A DNA stretch of 64,000 nucleotides, taken from positions 186,001-250,000 of the forward strand of contig CAWDAQ010000002.1 in the NCBI GenBank assembly GCA_963800325.1. Reading direction: 5' to 3'. Positions 62,275-64,000 of this stretch are shown here, piece after piece (position 1 is the stretch's first letter; every line of letters starts with the position of its first letter). The position numbers and the translations under genes are program-made. Origin of the DNA: CAWDAQ01 sp963800325. GTDB taxonomy: Bacteria; Actinomycetota; Actinomycetes; Actinomycetales; Dermatophilaceae. The notes below the pieces were generated by a model that saw only the letters and a program-made list of their open reading frames with translations, was not told the origin of the DNA and did no database searches.

Positions 62275-63873
62275 GTGGCCAGCCGTCCCAAGCCCCTCCT
62301 CGAGCTCGACCCGGCGACCGTCCGCCGGGCGCGCACCCTCGCCCGCCGCGCGGGCCGACCCGTCGTCGACCTCGCCCGGAGCCACACCACCGTCTCGGTC
62401 GAGCGCGCGACGCTGCGCCTGGCCGGCCTCGCCGGGGCCGACCACGAGCGGGTGCCGTGGGTGAACCACCTCGTCGACGCCGTCCGTGACGACGTGGGCC
62501 TCGAGCACGGGGTGACCACGCCGGTGTGGGACGCCCTCGCCCGCGAGGATGCCCCGGACCTGCTCACCCTCGCGCAGAAGGCCTCGAGCGGCTCGGTCAC
62601 CTTCCGCCTCCCCGAGGGCCGGGACGCCACCCGGGCCCGGCGACGGGCCCGGGTGGCCGTCGCCGCCGGGGTCCGCCGGCTCGACCGGCAGCGGGCCGCC
62701 CGGGACCGGCTCGTCGCCCGGCACGGCGACCCGCCGCGCACGCCGTGGGTCTACCTCATCGTCGCGACCGGCGACATCCACGAGGACATCCCGCAGGCCC
62801 AGGCCGCCGCCCGGGCCGGGGCCGACGTCATCGCCGTCATCCGCAGCACCGGGCAGTCGCTGCTCGACTACGTCCCCGAGGGCGCGACCCGGGAGGGGTA
62901 CGCCGGCACCTATGCCACCCAGGAGAACTTCCGGCTCATGCGGGCCGCACTCGACGAGACCAGCGCCGAGCTCGGCAGGTACGTCCGGCTGACGAACTAC
63001 GCCAGCGGGCTGTGCATGCCCGAGATCGCCGCGCTCGCGGGGCTCGAGCGGCTCGACATGATGCTCAACGACTCGATGTACGGGATCCTCTTCCGCGACA
63101 TCAACCCGGTGCGCACGTTCGTCGACCAGCGCTTCTCCCGGCAGGTGCACGCCCGGGCCGGGATCATCATCAACACCGGCGAGGACAACTACCTCACCAC
63201 CGCGGACGCGGTCGAGGCCGCCCACACGGTGACCGTGAGCCAGCTGCTCAACGAGTACTTCGCCAAGGAGGCCGGCCTCGCCGACCACCAGCTCGGGCTC
63301 GGGCACGCGTTCGAGATCAACCCCGAGCTGCCCGACAGCTTCCGGATGGAGCTGGCCCACGCCCTCCTCGCCCGGCAGCTGTTCCCGAAGGCGCCGCTGA
63401 AGTGGATGCCGCCGACGAAGCACATGACCGGCGACGTCTTCCGCGGCTACCTGCTCGACGGCTTCTTCAACCTCGCCGGGGCGATGACGGGCCAGAGCAT
63501 CCTCCTGGTCGGGATGATGACCGAGGCGGTCGTGACCCCCTGGCTGTCCGACCGGGACCTCGCGCTGAAGAACGTCCGCTACGTCCTCGACGCCGCGGGC
63601 GGGCTCACCGAGGACTTCCACCCGCCCCGGGACGGGTTCATCCAGGCCCGGGCCCGTCAGGTCCTCGACGAGGCCGTCGACCTGCTCGAGCACATCGTCG
63701 GGGACCGCTCGGTGCCCGGGCAGGCGCCGCTGCTGTCCGCGATCGGGGACGGCACGTTCGGGCTCATGCGCCGGCCCGCCGACGCCGGCAAGGGCATGGA
63801 CGGGGTCGTCCGGCGGGCCGAGGACTACGACAACCCCGCGAGCACCCTCCTCGAGACGGGAGAGACCCGATGA
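62275..63873 (+). CDS. kamD: Lysine 5,6-aminomutase alpha subunit (KamD)
   Basis: A 532-residue TIM-barrel subunit of the adenosylcobalamin- and PLP-dependent aminomutase that moves the terminal amino group of beta-lysine to give 3,5-diaminohexanoate. GDIHEDIPQAQAAARAGADV, VIRSTGQSLLDYVPEGATRE, YATQENFRLMRAALDETS and LKWMPPTKHMTGDVFRGYL match KamD. TAGTGT at 62263-62268 is 6 nt before the GTG, giving an independent leaderless promoter. Its stop overlaps kamE by 4 bp. Confidence 0.96.
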   Translation: MASRPKPLLELDPATVRRARTLARRAGRPVVDLARSHTTVSVERATLRLAGLAGADHERVPWVNHLVDAVRDDVGLEHGVTTPVWDALAREDAPDLLTLAQKASSGSVTFRLPEGRDATRARRRARVAVAAGVRRLDRQRAARDRLVARHGDPPRTPWVYLIVATGDIHEDIPQAQAAARAGADVIAVIRSTGQSLLDYVPEGATREGYAGTYATQENFRLMRAALDETSAELGRYVRLTNYASGLCMPEIAALAGLERLDMMLNDSMYGILFRDINPVRTFVDQRFSRQVHARAGIIINTGEDNYLTTADAVEAAHTVTVSQLLNEYFAKEAGLADHQLGLGHAFEINPELPDSFRMELAHALLARQLFPKAPLKWMPPTKHMTGDVFRGYLLDGFFNLAGAMTGQSILLVGMMTEAVVTPWLSDRDLALKNVRYVLDAAGGLTEDFHPPRDGFIQARARQVLDEAVDLLEHIVGDRSVPGQAPLLSAIGDGTFGLMRRPADAGKGMDGVVRRAEDYDNPASTLLETGETR

Positions 63874-64000
63874 GCGCCCACCTCGTCCGGCCCTACGGGG
63901 ACACCACCGGCGACGGCATGGTCCAGACCTCCTTCACCCTCCCGGTGCCCCACGACAAGCGGGCCGAGGGCGCCGCGCTCCAGCTCGCCGCGAAGATGGG
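63870..64000 (+). CDS. kamE: Lysine 5,6-aminomutase beta subunit (KamE), start only
   Basis: The first about 43 codons are inside the window. SAHLVRPYGDTTGDGMVQTS and FTLPVPHDKRAEGAALQLAA match the N-terminus of KamE, which binds cobalamin and PLP. The ATG overlaps the kamD stop (ATGA), as expected for the two subunits. The B12-binding domain lies outside. Confidence 0.92.
   Translation, partial: MSAHLVRPYGDTTGDGMVQTSFTLPVPHDKRAEGAALQLAAKM

Overview
The window is a high-GC (roughly 70-75% by eye) actinobacterial chromosome segment. It carries the Pup-proteasome locus (arc, dop, pup, prcB, prcA, pafA, pafB, pafC), mycothiol synthesis (mshC), Tat export genes and many TANNNT -10 boxes placed 6-8 nt before ATG/GTG starts, as expected for leaderless actinobacterial mRNAs. 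The genus cannot be fixed from sequence alone; a mycothiol- and proteasome-bearing Actinomycetia member is the safe call.

Left third (1-14509): the end of a corA gene, then a conserved actinobacterial block (histidine phosphatase, DUF3090, SCO1664-like kinase-fold protein, mshC), PAC2, a HAD phosphatase, a RecB-type nuclease, metH, a site-2 protease, trmI and the proteasomal ATPase arc. A three-gene reverse-strand operon (prs paralogue, DUF3054, stand-alone LigD polymerase domain) then separates arc from dop.

Centre (17115-34695): dop-pup-prcB-prcA-pafA encode Pup, its deamidase/depupylase, the 20S core and the ligase. They are followed by an FKBP lipoprotein, DUF3866, pafBC (DNA-damage regulators), tatA-tatC, a lipid kinase, the helY helicase, an MFS exporter and a 5'-3' exonuclease. 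The exonuclease 3' end carries a 937-bp insertion unit bounded by 37-bp direct repeats. It holds one lower-GC gene (DUF4352) and no recombinase.

Accessory stretch (34700-45002): small unrelated metabolic and regulatory genes, two decayed gene pieces, an ArsR-VOC pair with a clear operator, and a MerR-VOC fusion preceded by a textbook MerR promoter (19-bp spacer).

Right third (45184-64000): an amino-acid uptake and catabolism region. A livHMGF ABC transporter (the LivH has an extra secreted domain) faces livJ, which is divergent from an Lrp regulator. Next come ybaK, bioY and a lysine-degradation cluster: kamA, kdd (frameshifted as read), xfp-ackA, an amidohydrolase, a PLP decarboxylase, kamD and the start of kamE. 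KamA, KamDE and Kdd convert lysine to 3-keto-5-aminohexanoate; the later steps would lie beyond the right edge. Transport and Lrp control of this pathway is an inference from proximity. Short tandem repeats with different unit lengths recur between genes.
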